NCBI RefSeq assembly: GCF_036320965.1
Contig: NC_092228.1
Location: 15,748,307-15,812,306, forward strand
Reading direction: 5' to 3'
Source: Panulirus ornatus
Lineage: Eukaryota; Arthropoda; Malacostraca; Decapoda; Palinuridae
DNA length: 64,000 nt
The notes under the pieces were generated by a model, which saw only the letters and a list, made by a program, of their open reading frames with translations, made no database searches and was not told where the DNA came from. Within the stretch, counting starts at the first letter, position 1. Each line of letters starts with the position of its first letter. Below are positions 12,388 through 22,067 of the stretch, piece after piece. Both the position numbers and the translations under genes were made by a program.

Positions 12388-13660
12388 CTATGGTAATGAC
12401 AAATCTTTTTCATGGATAGGTTCTTGTCGTTGGTTTCCTGCAATATCATAATCATAGCTGGGACTTTTCCCCTTCATCATTACTTGGCACTTGGTCGAGT
12501 TGAACCTCATCAGCCCTGTATATGACCAACTCTGGAACTCATTTAAATCTCTTTGTAGGATGATGAACCCTTCATTATCATCCACAAGATATATTCAAGA
12601 ATGATTTCAGACCTTTTGATAAGTAATTTACAGAGATAAGGAGTTACAGTAGTTCCTTAATCAGGCCAAGAAGTAAATCACTAGTTACTCTTAATATAAT
12701 TAGAAAGGGCATCTTCTACATGTATCTGTTATTTCCTTTCCCATACTTAATTTTCACTACTCTGAAAAATTGTCTCATGTGCCAACCTGATAATTCAGTT
12801 TCATGAGTGGAATGGTGTCAGCTGCCTTCTTTGAGTCCAAAATACACACAATCCATTCCCCTATCCCTCTTATCTAGACTATTCCTTATTCTTCGCAAAG
12901 AAGTATAGATGATTTATTCATGAGCTTGTTTTATCTCAGTTAGTTTCCCCATTCGTTTTCTGATTATGTTTTTCAGTGTTTTAAAGACTACACTGCTCAG
13001 ATATCCTCTTATGTAATTTAATGCAATTTCCCAATCAAGTTTCTTCAGCACAGGTCCATTTATTGATATCATCTCCCATGGTATGATTGTCTCTCCAGAT
13101 TATTGTTTTAACAACAAGTGGCCTATTGAGTGATTTTGGGCACTCCTAAAATAAATATGGAGAGAGACATCACTTTCATGCTTTTTATGAGATTAAGATC
13201 CTTTAGCATCATAATTATATTTTGTTAAGAAATTTTATGCTTTCTTTAGCCTCTTCCCCATTCCATCTTATAGTGTTGGGGATATTTTGTCCTTCACTAT
13301 GAATACACTTATGGAGTTAGAATGCAGTTCTTTGTATATTTCTTCATCTGCTTTCACAGCCCTCCCTCAGTCTGATTATATGCTTTTTGCCTGACAGTTT
13401 GCTCCTTATAGATTTAAGGAATAGTTTTAGGATATCACCTGTCTTGTCCATTTCTTTCTTTCCTTATCTCATTATATTTATCTTTTACTGTCATAACTTT
13501 CATAAGAGCATAGGTATTATGCTCTCTATGTCTTCTCTGTAGTGCATACCTGTTTCCTGTTGCTTTTTCAACCATATCTCGTTCTTCTGTCCCTCTCTTT
13601 CCATTCCCTGATGATGCTACCCATGTACTGGTAGGGATCATATTTTGTTAGATTTCACAA
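12388..13660 (-). mobile_element. Decayed CR1/L2-like LINE, reverse transcriptase fragment
   Basis: On the minus strand 12585-12388 reads DDNEGFIILQRDLNEFQSW, then MRFNSTKCQVM and YDYDIAG. This is the segment just after the RT catalytic FADD motif in CR1/L2-type LINEs, where the usual forms are LQxDLNxLxxWS and MxFNxxKCxVM. Upstream on the same strand (about 12870-12790) RDRGMDCVYFGLKE corresponds to the first catalytic region, normally DCVYLDFxKAFD, with the Asp lost by mutation or frameshift. The part 13641-13435 is open and basic and may be linker. Frameshifts and stops throughout mark a dead element. Confidence 0.7.
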
Positions 13661-13872
13661 TGTTTTGTAGCCCTGTTTTGTATCATTACTGGAATTTTAG
13701 TTTTCATTGATACTCCTACAGAATTGCTCAGCTTATATCTCCACCTTTGGTTTGGTTTCCTCTCATAGCTCCCTTTTATTTCTTTACTAGGTACATAATT
13801 AGATTTGAGCACTACTCGATCACTTTTCCTTATTAGACATATCTGATATTTTATGTTTTCATGTTCTTTGAA

Positions 13873-13935
13873 ATGAGCTTTGGTATTGACTGCATATCAC
13901 ACCTGTGAGTTTAATGTACTCAATGACTTTGCAAT
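13873..13935 (+). repeat. Short direct repeat, copy 1 of 2
   Basis: ATTGACTGCATATCACACC followed by TTTAATGTACTCAATGAC and ATAACA is repeated in modified form at 15178-15245. Origin unknown; possibly a LINE untranslated segment. Confidence 0.5.
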
Positions 13936-14485
13936 AACAAACACGTTGTTCATAACCATGTATTCCACTCTGTATTTGAAACCCCACATAATCATTACAA
14001 AACTGCTTCTCAAAAGCTAGGGATTTTGTATTGGTGCTGTAATTGTTTTTCTTGTGAGCAGCTCATTCTTATCTACAAGGGTTATATTCACCCTAGGATG
14101 GAATACTGTTCTCATATCTGGGATAATTCTTTGTCCACCTTTATATTAGCAAGTGTGGAATCAAAAGCCTGATGTCTCATTAATTTTCCAGGCATCACCT
14201 CTTACCAACCATCTCTTTCTGTATTCTGTTTCCCTGTTCTGTTGATATTATTTTAGCCACAGCTTCAGTAAGCTGCCTTCATGTCCTTGCCACCAAGGAT
14301 TGAACACAAGGCATGCATTTGGTTGCTATATCCTACAGTTTCTGTGCGAAGCAAGGCTACTCGAGGATTAACCTTTATAACACCTTCAGTCCTCAAACAG
14401 CTAAGCAGTAGAATTCTCTCACCCCTTCTGTCTTACCCTTTGCCTTTAAGGGTAAGGTATACAGACACCTGTAGAGATGAATAAT
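13936..14485 (+). mobile_element. Jockey-like LINE, C-terminal fragment
   Basis: With frame changes, the + strand reads LGFCIG-type then a segment equivalent to IYKGYIRPRMEYCSHIWD. It is followed by VESKA..LINFPGITSYQPSLSVF and, in 14281-14484, LKQLSSRILSPLLSYPLPL, matching the usual SxLWNxLPSxVFPxxYxLxxFK ending. This order of motifs is the typical C-terminal tail after the RT domain of a Jockey-type LINE widespread in arthropods. It is a 5'-truncated relic without catalytic residues. A more complete relative lies at 49.5-51.4 kb on the opposite strand. Confidence 0.75.
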
Positions 14486-15177
14486 TCCTACTCTTTTTTT
14501 TACTCTTTTTCCTTTCACTCAAGATAGCCTTGACTGGGGTATGTTTTGCCTCAACCATATCTAGTCATTTGAATAAAAGCTGTATGATACAGGAGATTTT
14601 CTTGAACATACCCAAAGAATGTTATTGGAATGCACTGTTGCTGAGAAGTGCTTGTCTAACTGCCTCATGCATAATCTCCATTATGCTTCATTATTTTCTT
14701 AGTGTATTTGTCTGGTTCATCAAATCTTTTCAGAGGATTGTAAATTATGAAAAAGTACTTTGCATATTTTCCATGGATTTTCTCTTTTAAGTGCTGTTTA
14801 ACCATTCAACCCATTCACAGCAAATCTTAAAACTTGAGGTTACCATCTTGTGGTACTTTTTAAGATAAGAAAAAAGATTCGGTAATAACATTCAACATTA
14901 CCATTTCCTTTATAAAATGGACATAACTGTACTCTGTTGTAAACTTAACTTAGGGGCATGATAAACCTTAAACTTTAAGTTTAATGGTGATAGGGGCTGC
15001 CAGGCATATGATTTATTCCAGTTTATCCATTTTTATGTACAAACACATTCTTTTTGTGGTTTACATTACAATTTTTCTGTTTGGGTTCACACATTTATAT
15101 GTGTACATTAGGTGTTGTGTATACTACTTTGATTACTATTTATGCGCTTCTACATGTTGTATTTTAGAATGAGATTT

Positions 15178-15245
15178 GTTATTGATTGCATACCACCCCT
15201 CAGAGTTAATGAACTCATTGACCCTGTAATAACATAAACATGTCT
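15178..15245 (+). repeat. Short direct repeat, copy 2 of 2
   Basis: ATTGATTGCATACCACCCC followed by GAGTTAATGAACTCATTGAC parallels 13873-13935. The following CCTGCATAATCA also parallels CCCACATAATCA near 13980. Confidence 0.5.
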
Positions 15246-16170
15246 AAAACCCTGCATAATCACTCATATTACTTACATACCTTCACTTCTGTAATCTATG
15301 TATGGTATGTCTGAAAATATTGTTGCAGGCAGAGAGGGACATAGTCTTTACTCATGTAGTATTGTTTTTCAAGATTTTCTTAAGCCTTGGATGGTGTATG
15401 AGCTCATGTGACACCTGTGATGAAGTCTTAGGTCATTATCAGGGGCAGTATTGGATCAGGTAAATGTCTTTTAATGAAGCATCTTGGATGCTGATCTATG
15501 TGACAACTAGCTGTAGCATGGCCTGTGTAGTAACTGGCAATCATTTGCTCTACCAGACTCTTGCAATGGTGGTCTATTACCACAGTAAACAAGGTACATC
15601 TTATTAGTATTCAGTACTGACATGTTCATTAGATGGAAGAACAGCTTTATTTACCATTGTGAAGTTTTTCTTGTGCACTCAGTACAACTGATCTGCATGT
15701 CACAGTTATCATTTCTGATTATATTCCATCATTGCAGCTGGCTTTTTACAATTTCACTTGCTTGGCTTCTCTTTTTTGCTGTTAAACATAGTGTTTTGTT
15801 GAACAGTAGAAAGCAAATGTACAACATGGTTGTCACACAATTTTATGCTCAAAATAGTTATACAGTGCTGCTATGCTACTTCACTGTTTTTCATGTTTGT
15901 CATTACAGGCATACATTTCCTGTTTCTCTTACTGTACCTTTTTTTTTCTGACAGTTTTGGGCAAGAATACCAAATACCTACATATATGTCCTTTACCAGG
16001 ATGGGATGGGAGAAATATTTTCACTTGTGATCCAGGAATGCAGTGTTGTTTATTATGTTCTATTTCAGTTTTACTTCCGTTATAATCCATAAAATCCAAT
16101 ATATTGATTTCTTTCAATATCACAGAGCAATAATACTTTCACACCAAATTGATGTCATTTTGATGGAACG
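15246..16170. other. No supported gene
   Basis: AT/TG-rich sequence. The frame 15622-15951 (109 residues) is rich in F, L, S and H and has no recognisable domain; I regard it as chance. Confidence 0.4.
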
Positions 16171-16174
16171 TATT

Positions 16175-16179
<5 letters not shown>

Positions 16180-16271
<92 letters not shown>
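16180..16271. repeat. (TA)n microsatellite
   Basis: About 80 bp of uninterrupted TA followed by a short TGTATAT interruption. On the minus strand it lies directly beyond the poly(A) of the LINE copy at 16272-18483, so it is probably that element's tail or its AT-rich target. Confidence 0.95.
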
Positions 16272-16272
<1 letters not shown>

Positions 16273-18481
16273 TTTTTTTTTTTTTTTGCTTTGTCGCTGT
16301 CTCCCGCGTTTGCGAGGTAGCGCAAGGAAACAGACGAAAGAAATGGCCCAACCCACCCCCATACACGTGTATATACATACACATCCACACACGCAAATAT
16401 ACATACCTACACAGCTTTCCATGGTTTACCCCAGACGCTTCACATGCCCTGATTCAATCCACTGACAGCACGTTAACCCCGGTATACCACATCGATCCAA
16501 TTCACTCTATTCCTTGCCCTCCTTTCACCCTCCTGCATGTTCAGGCCCCGATCACACAAAATCTTTTTCACTCCATCTTTCCACCTCCAATTTGGTCTCC
16601 CACTTCTCCTCGTTCCCTCCACCTCCGACACATATATCCTCTTGGTCAATCTTTCCTCACTCATTCTCTCCATGTGCCCAAACCATTTCAAAACACCCTC
16701 TTCTGCTCTCTCAACCACGCTCTTTTTATTTTCACACATCTCTCTTACCCTTACGTTACTTACTCGATCAAACCACCTCACACCACACATTGTCCTCAAA
16801 CATCTCATTTCCAGCACATCCACCCTCCTGCGCACAACTCTATCCATAGCCCACGCCTCGCAACCATACAACATTGTTGGAACCACTATTCCTTCAAACA
16901 TACCCATTTTTGCTTTCCGAGATAATGTTCTCGACTTCCACACATTCTTCAAGGCTCCCAGAATTTTCGCCCCCTCCCCCACCCTATGATCCACTTCCGC
17001 TTCCATGGTTCCATCTGCTGCCAGATCCACTCCCAGATGTCTAAAACACTTTACTTCCTCCAGTTTTTCTCCATTCAAACTTACCTCCCAATTGACTTGA
17101 CCCTCAACCCTACTGTACCTAATAACCTTGCTCTTATTCACATTTACTCTTAACTTTCTTCTTTCACACACTTTACCAAACTCAGTCACCAGCTTCTGCA
17201 GTTTCTCACATGAATCAGCCACCAGCGCTGTATCATCAGCGAGCAACAACTGATTCACTTCCCAAGTTCTCTCATCCACAACAGACTTCATACTTGCCCC
17301 TCTTTCCAAAACTCTGGCATTCACCTCCCAAACAACCCCATCCATAAACAAATTAAACAACCATGGAGACATCACACACCCCTGCCGCAAACCTACATTC
17401 ACTGAGAACCAATCACTTTCCTCTCTTCCTACACGTACACATGCCTTACATCCTCGATAAAAACTTTTCACTGCTTCTAACAACTTGCCTCCCACACCGT
17501 ATATTCTTAATACCTTCCACAGAGCATCTCTATCAACTCTGTCATATGCCTTCTCCAGATCCATAAATGCTACATACAAATCCATTTGCTTTTCTAAGTA
17601 TTTCTCACGTACATTCTTCAAAGCAAACACCTGATCCACACATCCTCTACCACTTCGGAAACCACACTGCTCTTCCCCAGTCTGATGCTCTGTACACGCC
17701 TTCACCCTCTGAATCAATACCCTCCCATATAATTTACTAGGAATACTCAACAAACTTATACCTCTGTAATTTCAGCACTCACTCTTATCCCCTTTGCCTT
17801 TATACAATGGCACTATGCACGCATTTCGCCAATCCTCAGGCGCCTCACCATGAGTCATACATACATTAAATAACCTTACCAACCAGTCAATAATACAGTC
17901 ACCCAATTTTTTAATAAATTCCACTGCAATACCATCCAAACCTGCTACCTTGCCAGCTTTCATCTTCCGCAAAGCTTTTACTACCTCTTCTCTGTTTACC
18001 AAATCATTTTCCCTAACCCTCTCACTTTGCACACCACCTCGACCAAGACACCCTATATCTGCCACTCTATCATCAGACACATTCAACAAACCTTCAAAAT
18101 ACTCACTCCATCTCCTTCTCACATCCCCACTACTTGTTATCACCTCCCCATTTGCGCCCTTCACTGAAGTTCCCATTTGCTCCCTTGTCTTACACACTTT
18201 ATTTACCTCCTTCCAGAACATCTTTTTATTCTGCCTAAAATTTAATGATACTCTCTCACCCCAACTCTCATTTGCCCTCTTTTTCACCTCTTGCACCTTT
18301 CTCTTGACCTCCTGTCTCTTTCTTTTATACATCTCCCACTCAATTGCATTTTTTCCCTGCAAAAATCGTCCAAATGCCTCACTCTTCTCTTTCACTAATA
18401 ATCATACTTCTTCATCCCACCACTCACTACCCTTTCTAATCAGCCCACCTCCCACTCTTCTCATGCCACAAGCATCTTTTG

Positions 18482-18483
<2 letters not shown>
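16272..18483 (-). mobile_element. RTE-like LINE copy C, 5'-truncated, short 3' UTR
   Basis: Minus-strand copy with ORF, 3' UTR and poly(A) (T-run 16272-16287). The 3' UTR (16472 down to 16288) carries the block ATGGAAAGCTGTGTAGGTAT and ends in CGCTACCTCGCAAACGCGGGAGACAGCGACAAAGC, here about 35 bases described by its ends. It is the short-UTR type. The 5' end breaks off at 18483 inside the endonuclease-RT linker, right against a (TA)n tract. It is nearly identical over RT to the + strand copy at 22066-23808, forming a large inverted repeat with it. Confidence 0.95.
16473..18395 (-). pseudogene. LINE reverse transcriptase with one nonsense mutation
   Basis: Two collinear frames in the same phase (18395-17772, 207 residues; 17753-16473, 426 residues) are separated by a single stop. 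At 17772-17774 the minus strand reads TGA where other copies read TCA (the Ser of ECSNYRGISLL). The product would polymerise element cDNA by target-primed reverse transcription. Motifs in order are GLDGIAVEFIKK, YKGKGDK, GFRSGRG, FMDLEKAYDRVD (first catalytic Asp), GLRQGCVMSPWLFNL, the catalytic box here LLADD (other copies LFADD), and a C-terminal RxxGRPNWRWKDGVKKIL region. No endonuclease domain is left. One stop and little other damage suggest recent inactivation. Confidence 0.92.

Positions 18484-18560
<77 letters not shown>
18484..18560. repeat. (TA)n microsatellite
   Basis: About 76 bp of AT repeat, followed by a CA-rich stretch to 18575. It abuts the truncated 5' end of LINE copy C. 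Confidence 0.95.
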
Positions 18561-18569
<9 letters not shown>

Positions 18570-18630
18570 TACACACATATCTATATATATACATATGAAA
18601 AATGTAAGAAATAATTTAGAAAACTATATA

Positions 18631-18632
<2 letters not shown>

Positions 18633-18665
<33 letters not shown>

Positions 18666-19655
18666 CTTTGTTGCTGTCTCCCGCGTTTGCGAGGTAGCGC
18701 AAGGAAACAGACGAAAGAAATGGCCCACCCCCCCCCCCCCCCATACACATGTACATACACACGTCCACACACGCAAATATACATACCTACACAGCTTTCC
18801 ATGGTTTACCCCAGACGCTTCACATGCCTTGATTCAATCCACTGACAGCACGTCAACCCCTGTATACCACATCGCTCCAATTCACTCTATTCCTTGCCCT
18901 CCTTTCACCCTCCTGCATGTTCAGGCCCCGATCACACAAAATCTTTTTCACTCCATCTTTCCACCTCCAATTTGGTCTCCCTCTTCTCCTCGTTCCCTCC
19001 ACCTCCGACACATATATCCTCTTGGTCAATCTTTCCTCACTCATTCTCTCCATGTGCCCAAACCATTTCAAAACACCCTCTTCTGCTCTCTCAACCACGC
19101 TCTTTTTATTTCCACACATCTCTCTTACCCTTACGTTACTTACTCGATCAAACCACCTCACACCACACATTTTCCTCAAACATCTCATTTCCAGCACATC
19201 CATCCTCCTGCGCACATCTCTATCCATAGCCCACGCCTCGCAACCATACAACATTGTTGGTACCACTATTCCTTCAAACATACCCATTTTTGCTTTCCGA
19301 GATAATGTTCTCGACTTCCACACATTTTTCAAGGCTCCCAAAATTTTCGCCCCCTCCCCCACCCTATGATCCACTTCCGCTTCCATGGTTCCATCCGCTG
19401 ACAGATCCACTCCCAGATATCTAAAACACTTCACTTCCTCCAGTTTTTCTCCATTCAAACTCACCTCCCAATTGACTTGACCCTCACCCCTACTGTACCT
19501 AATAACCTTGCTCTTATTCACATTTACTCTTAACTTTCTTCTTCCACACACTTTACCAAACTCAGTCACCAGCTTCTGCAGTTTCTCACATGAATCAGCC
19601 ACCAGCGCTGTATCATCAGCGAACAACAACTGACTCACTTCCCAAGCTCTCTCAT
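18633..19655 (-). mobile_element. RTE-like LINE copy D, 3' part of RT plus short 3' UTR
   Basis: Minus-strand copy with a poly(A) seen as T-run 18633-18661, then the short-type 3' UTR and the RT C-terminal half. The frame 19659-18853 encodes 268 residues beginning within ERAWEVSQLLFADDTAL, so the catalytic FADD is present but the first Asp motif and everything upstream are lost. The 5' break at about 19655 joins a TA/ATTT-rich tract. A C-run near 18727-18741 replaces the usual CCCACCCCC spacer. Confidence 0.95.
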
Positions 19656-19698
19656 ACATATATATATAAATAAATACATATATTTATTTATTTATTAT

Positions 19699-20016
19699 AC
19701 TTTGTCGCTGTCTCCCGCGTTTGCGAGGTAGCGCAAGGAAACAGACGAAAGAAATGGCCCAACCCCCCCATACACATGTATATACATACGTCCACACACG
19801 CAAATATGCATACCTACACAGCTTTCCATGGTTTACCCCAGACGCTTCACATGCCTTGGTTCAATCCACTGACAGCACTTCAACCCCGGTATACCACATC
19901 GCTCCAATTCACTCTATTCCTTGCCCTCCTTTCACCCTCCTGCATGTTCAGGCCCCGATCACACAAAATCTTTTTCACTCCATCTTTCCACCTCCAATTT
20001 GGTCTCCCTCTTCTCC
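19699..20016 (-). mobile_element. RTE-like LINE copy E, 3' end only
   Basis: About 320 bp of minus-strand LINE: terminal CTACCTCGC motif, short 3' UTR and the last roughly 45 RT codons (ending near the GRPNWRWKDG region). It is truncated at 20016, where TATATA begins. It is severely 5'-truncated, as is typical for target-primed reverse transcription. Confidence 0.92.
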
Positions 20017-20041
20017 CTCTATATATATATATATACATATA

Positions 20042-20336
20042 TATTTTTTTTACTATACTTGATTGCTGTTTCCCACATCAGCGAGGTAGCACCAGGAAAC
20101 AGAAGAAGAATGGCCCATCCACACATGTGCGTGCATGTATGCATAAATGCCCATACACACTCATATACATACATATACATATCAACATATACATATATAT
20201 ATACATACACGGACATATATACACACGTACATATTCATATGCTTGCCTTCATCCATTCTTCACACTACCTTGACCCACAGAAAACCGTATCACTACTCCC
20301 TGCTTCAGTGATGCAGCACCAGGAAAGCAGACAATA
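20042..20336 (-). mobile_element. Diverged LINE 3' UTR fragment
   Basis: A T-run (20044-20051) is followed by TTGATTGCTGTTTCCCACATCAGCGAGGTAGC-like sequence, a diverged form of the LINE terminal motif on the minus strand. Then come ACAGAAG, ATGGCCCA and a TACATA-rich spacer, ending near GCAGCACCAGGAAAGCAG. The same arrangement occurs at 54745-54870. It belongs to an older subfamily with a different UTR; no coding part remains. Confidence 0.7.
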
Positions 20337-20340
20337 TACA

Positions 20341-20445
20341 TATTCGCCATTTCCTGCATTAGTGAGGTAGCGTTAAGAACAGAGGACGGAGCCTTAGAGG
20401 AAATATCCTCACTTAGCCCCAGAGAAGGGGTGACACGAGAGAAAT
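20341..20445 (-). repeat. SINE-like unit, copy 1 (partial)
   Basis: On the + strand it begins TATTCGCCATTTCCTGCATTA and continues with GTGAGGTAGCGTTAAGAAC, AGAGGAC, GGAGCC and a TATCCTCA block. It is a diverged minus-strand copy of the SINE-like units at 21832-21974, 26621-26798 and 63808-64000. Confidence 0.75.
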
Positions 20446-20489
20446 ATAACAGTCAATTGATATACAACGAAGAGATGTAGCTAGGATGC

Positions 20490-21771
20490 CATTTGGAGAG
20501 AGAGGCAAGTATGCAGTCTGTTGTGGATGAGAGGGCTTGGGAAGTGAGTCAGTTGTTGTTCGCTGATGATACAGCACTGGTGGCTGATTCGGGTGACAAA
20601 CTGCAAAAGCTGGTGACTGAGTTTGGTAAAGTGTGTGAAAGAAGAAAGCTGAGAGTAAACGTGAATAAGAGCAAGATTATTAGGTACAGTAGGGTTGAGG
20701 GACAAGTCAATTGGGAGGTAAGTGTGAATAGAGAAAAACTTGAGGAAGTGAAGTGTTTTAGGTATTTGGGACTTGATTTGGCAGCGGATGGAACCATGGA
20801 AGCGGAAGTAAGTCACAGGATGGGGGAGGGGATGAAGGGTCTGGGGGCATTGAGGAATGTGTGGAAGTCGAGAACATTATCTTGGAAAGCAAAAATGGGT
20901 ATGTTTGAAGGAATAGTGGTTCCAACAATGTTATATGGTCGCGAGGCGTGGGCTATAGATGGGGTTGTACAGAGGAGGGTGGATGTGTTGGAAATGAGAT
21001 GTTTGAGGACAATATGTGGTGTGAGGTGGTTTGATCGAGTAAGTAATGAAAGGGTAAAAGAGATATGTGGTAATAAAAAGAGTGTGGTTGAGAGAGCAGA
21101 AGAAGGTGTATTGAAATGGTTTGGTGACATGGAGAGAATGAGTGAGGAAAGATTGACAAAGAGGATATATGTGTCAGAGGTGAAGGGAATGAGGAGAAGT
21201 GGGAGACCAAATTGGAGGTGGAAAGATGGAGTGAAAAAGATTTTGAGTGATCGGGGCCTGAACATGCAGGAGGGTGAAAGGCGTGCAAGGAATAGAGTGA
21301 ATTGGAACAATGTGGTATATCGGGATCAACATGCTGTCAATGGATTGAACCAGGGCATGTGAAGCGTCTGGGGTAAACCATGGAAAGTTGTGTGGGGCCT
21401 GGGTGTGGAAAGGGAGCTGTGGTTTCGGGCATTATTACATGACAGCTAGAGACTGAGTGTGAACGAATGGGGCCTTTGTTGTCTTTTCCTAGCGCTACCT
21501 CGCACACATGAGGGGGGAGGGGGATGTTATTCCATGTGTGGCGAGGTGGCGATGGGAATAAATGAGGGCAGACTATGAATTATGTACATGTGTATATAAG
21601 TATATGTCTGTGTGTGTATATATATGTGTACATTGAGAGGTATAGGTATGTATATTTGCGTGTGTGGACGTGTATGTATATACATGTGTATGGGGTGGGT
21701 TGGGCCATTTCTTTCGTCTGTTTCCTTGCGCTACCTCGCAAACGCGGGAGACAGCGACAAAGCAAAATAAA

Positions 21772-21772
<1 letters not shown>
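20490..21772 (+). mobile_element. RTE-like LINE copy G, long 3' UTR type
   Basis: Plus-strand copy beginning abruptly at AGAGAGGCAAGTATGCAG (other copies have GAAAGAGGGGCAAGTATG) with no recognisable 5' part. RT C-terminal half, then a 3' UTR of about 400 bp that contains a segment of roughly 250 bp (about 21393-21640) absent from the short-UTR copies. This segment includes an imperfect hairpin (arms 21493-21510 and 21533-21551). It ends in the CTACCTCGC..CGCGGGAGACAGCGACAAAGC motif, AAAATAAATGA and then (TA)n. Confidence 0.95.
20493..21362 (+). pseudogene. LINE reverse transcriptase, C-terminal 289 residues, open
   Basis: An uninterrupted frame encoding the palm end and thumb/C-terminal part of the RT: QLLFADDTALVADS (catalytic FADD about residues 26-29), RRKLRVNVNKSK, FRYLGLDLAADGT, TMLYGREAW (usual YGCEAW), ICGVRWFDRVS, WFGDMERM (usual WFGHMERM), GRPNWRWKDGVKKIL, VNWNNVVYRD. 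The stop lies slightly later than in short-UTR copies, giving a C-terminal extension (HAVNGLNQGM). It lacks the first catalytic Asp, so it cannot be active alone. The Met start is arbitrary because the real N-terminus is lost. Confidence 0.9.

Positions 21773-21773
<1 letters not shown>

Positions 21774-21831
<58 letters not shown>
21774..21831. repeat. (TA)n microsatellite
   Basis: Two AT tracts with a single C interruption near 21811. It separates the tail of LINE copy G from a SINE-like unit. Confidence 0.95.
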
Positions 21832-21843
<12 letters not shown>

Positions 21844-21970
21844 TTTTCCAAAAGAAGGAACAGAGAAGGGGGCCAGGTGAGGATATTCCCTCAGAGGCCC
21901 AGTCCTCTGTTCTTAACGCTACCTTGCTAATTCGGGAAATGGCGAATAGTTTGAGAGAAAAAGAAAAAGA

Positions 21971-21974
<4 letters not shown>
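21832..21974 (+). repeat. SINE-like unit, copy 2
   Basis: T-run, TAATTTTCCAAAAGAAGGAA, CAGAGAAG, GGCCAGGTGAGGATATTCCC, AGAGGCCCAGTCCTCTGTTC, TTAACGCTACCTTGCTAATT, CGGGAAATGGCGAATAG, an A/G-rich tail, then (TA)n. The 3' block AACGCTACCT.GCTAA..CGGGAAATGGCG is the same kind of motif as the LINE 3' end. No Pol III A/B boxes were recognised, so SINE-like is a description, not a proof. Confidence 0.8.

Positions 21975-22065
<91 letters not shown>
21975..22065. repeat. (TA)n microsatellite
   Basis: About 90 bp of uninterrupted TA between the SINE-like unit and the truncated 5' end of LINE copy I. Confidence 0.95.

Positions 22066-22067
<2 letters not shown>

Noticed and set aside
16120..16465. Tyr-Ile repeat proteins around several (TA)n tracts
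   Set aside because: Pure TA repeat translation joined to LINE tail sequence; the same at 18.5, 21.8, 22.0, 26.8 and 63.4 kb.
17950..19305. 451-residue + strand frame across LINE copies C and D
   Set aside because: It joins the antisense of one RT copy, a (TA)n tract and the antisense of the next copy's UTR and RT; not a gene.
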